Shown here piece after piece: positions 62,656-64,000 of a stretch of DNA of 64,000 bases. Numbering within the stretch: position 1 is the first letter of the stretch; every line of letters starts with the position of its first letter. A model generated the notes under the pieces. That model saw nothing but the letters and a program-made list of their open reading frames with translations. It was not told the origin of the DNA and made no database searches. Source of the DNA: Streptosporangium violaceochromogenes (GTDB lineage: Bacteria > Actinomycetota > Actinomycetes > Streptosporangiales > Streptosporangiaceae); the NCBI RefSeq assembly GCF_014654615.1, contig NZ_BNBB01000001.1, positions 62,001 through 126,000 of the forward strand. Direction: 5' to 3'. A program made the translations under genes and the position numbers.

Positions 62656-63747
62656 TCATCGGCCCTTCCCCTCCGCCGCGATCTGCAGCACCCGGCGGGC
62701 GAGCGTCACGTCGGCGTCCTTGCGGCCTATCGTGGCCGCGGCCTCCGACATGGTCACCACGCGCTCGGGATCGGAGAGGATGGGCAGCACGTTCTGGATG
62801 ATCCACTCCGAGCTCAGCTCGGCGTCGTCGATCATGAGGCCGCCACCGGCCCGCACGATCGGCTCGGCGTTGAGCCGCTGCTCGCCGTTGCCGTGCGGAA
62901 GAGGGATGTAGGCGGCCGGCAGGCCCACGGCCGTCAGCTCGGCGCAGGTCATGGCGCCGCTGCGGCACAGCGCGAAGTCGGCGGCGGCGTAGGCCAGGTC
63001 CATCCGGTCGACGTACTGCAGCACGACGTACTGGGGATCGCCCGGCGGCGGCTCCTCCTCCAGGGTGTTCTTGGGGCCGATGACGTGCAGGACCTGCACA
63101 CCGGCCCGGCGCAGCACGGGCGCGGCGGCCAGGGCCGCCTGGTTGAGCGAGCGCGCGCCCTGGGAACCCCCGGTCACCAGCAGGGTCGGCAGGTCGGCCT
63201 CCAGACCGAACCAGGAGCGGGCCTTGTCCCCCATGGAGAGCCGGTCCAGGGCCACGATCTCGCGGCGGAGCGGGATCCCCACGTACTGCGCGCGGGCCAG
63301 CGGCGTGTTCGGATGGCCGGTGAACACGTGCTCGGTGAGCCGCGCCCCCAGCCGGTTGGCCAGGCCGGGCCGCGGGTTGGCCTCGTGCACCACGATCGGC
63401 ACGCCGCGCCGCCGCGCCCCGAGATAGGCGGGGGTGGCCACGTAGCCGCCGAAGCCGACCAGCACGTCGGCCTGGATGCGTTCCATGATGGCCGAGGCCG
63501 TGTTGATCGCCCCGGCCAGGCGGCCGGGCACGGTGAGCAGCTGGGGCGTGAGGGTCCGGGGCAGCGGCACCGCGGGCACGAGCTGAAGGTCGTAGCCGCG
63601 GGCGGGCACCAGCCGTGTCTCCAGGCCACGCTCGGTGCCCAGACAGGTGATCCCGATGTTCGGATCGAGTTCGCGCAGCGCGTCGGCCAGAGCCAGCGCC
63701 GGTTCGATGTGACCGGCCGTCCCGCCGCCGGCGAGGACCACCCTCAT
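62656..63747 (-). CDS. murG: Undecaprenyl-PP-MurNAc-pentapeptide N-acetylglucosaminyltransferase
   Basis: 363 residues, GT-B fold. N-terminal [22 protein letters not shown], membrane-contact patch, [13 protein letters not shown], and the donor-site [34 protein letters not shown]. Makes lipid II on the inner membrane face. ATG with AAAGGA 5 nt upstream; starts 14 bp after ftsW ends. Confidence 0.97.
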   Translation of the reverse strand: MRVVLAGGGTAGHIEPALALADALRELDPNIGITCLGTERGLETRLVPARGYDLQLVPAVPLPRTLTPQLLTVPGRLAGAINTASAIMERIQADVLVGFGGYVATPAYLGARRRGVPIVVHEANPRPGLANRLGARLTEHVFTGHPNTPLARAQYVGIPLRREIVALDRLSMGDKARSWFGLEADLPTLLVTGGSQGARSLNQAALAAAPVLRRAGVQVLHVIGPKNTLEEEPPPGDPQYVVLQYVDRMDLAYAAADFALCRSGAMTCAELTAVGLPAAYIPLPHGNGEQRLNAEPIVRAGGGLMIDDAELSSEWIIQNVLPILSDPERVVTMSEAAATIGRKDADVTLARRVLQIAAEGKGR

Positions 63748-63761
63748 GTCGGTCCTTTCAC

Positions 63762-64000
63762 TTATCGTCTTCCGCGGCCCGGTCGCCGTCTGCGGACCGG
63801 GCCACCCAGGCCAAGCCAGCTTAGGCCCCGCGCCGCCGCTCCGGGGCCACGAGCCGCCAGAGCCTCACGCGCGCCGGGTTCGTTCCTGGCGAAGGAGAGC
63901 AGCATGCCGAGGGCCGCCAGGGTCGGCAGCAGCGCCGACCCCCCGTAGGAGACCAGCGGCAGCGGGATGCCGGTGACGGGCAGGACGCCGATGACCGCAC
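63762..64000 (-). CDS. ftsW: FtsW lipid II polymerase/flippase-type SEDS protein, C-terminal end only
   Basis: Only the last 78 codons lie in the window. They include the SEDS signature [34 protein letters not shown], which is the last two helices of FtsW. A basic Arg/Gly-rich cytoplasmic tail ends in TAA at 63762-63764. It is followed at 14 bp by murG, the usual dcw order. FtsW works with a class B PBP in septal wall synthesis. Confidence 0.9.
   Translation of the reverse strand, partial: AVIGVLPVTGIPLPLVSYGGSALLPTLAALGMLLSFARNEPGAREALAARGPGAAARGLSWLGLGGPVRRRRPGRGRR

Overview
The window is high-GC actinobacterial chromosome with no rRNA, tRNA, insertion sequence, prophage or CRISPR array visible. 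Gene content and order (ftsW-murG-murC-ftsQ-ftsZ-yggS-sepF-yggT-divIVA; hisDCB-hisH-priA-hisF; trpCBA-lgt; Asp-type MurA; ileS T-box leader of actinobacterial type) fit a filamentous actinomycete, most likely of the order Streptosporangiales. That placement is inferred from general similarity and gene order, not from a search.

1-8 kb: the 5' part of gltB, a branched-polyamine synthase homologue, two paralogous membrane-anchored proteins, a VIT-family transporter, lgt, and a DsbA-like/MauE-like thiol pair. 8-13 kb: trpA, trpB and trpC with small membrane proteins and hisI. There is no trpE, trpD or trpF here, and PriA probably supplies the TrpF step. 13-18 kb: a heterodimeric ABC exporter, a TIGR03085-type protein and a 53-residue membrane peptide. 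18-24 kb: the his operon hisD-C-B-(53 aa)-hisH-(49 aa)-priA-ridA-hisF. 24-30 kb: ybaK, an amidase, murA and a class A penicillin-binding protein.

30-36 kb: a minus-strand unit of secreted or membrane proteins (metallophosphatase, MFS carrier, beta-propeller, beta-lactamase-fold hydrolase) behind a promoter carrying a perfect 19-bp palindrome. 36-42 kb: dnaE, an amino acid permease, and a fusion of a catalytically degenerate DAHP-synthase domain with an intact chorismate mutase. The fusion sits behind what looks like an attenuator: a leaderless 16-codon peptide rich in Tyr/Phe, then a terminator, then a second hairpin. 42-49 kb: three PASTA-less Ser/Thr kinases around azlCD, with a hexanucleotide repeat of 14 CCCCGT units. 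49-54 kb: rluA-type synthase, lspA, dksA/traR and ileS with a translational T-box. 54-64 kb: a protein with duplicated His/Cys modules, then the division and wall cluster.

Recurring features are 4-bp stop/start overlaps (ATGA or GTGA) inside operons and TANNNT boxes placed 6-7 nt before an ATG or GTG, which point to leaderless transcription of several first genes. The most unusual element is the attenuator plus pseudo-DAHP synthase/chorismate mutase at 40.8-42.0 kb.
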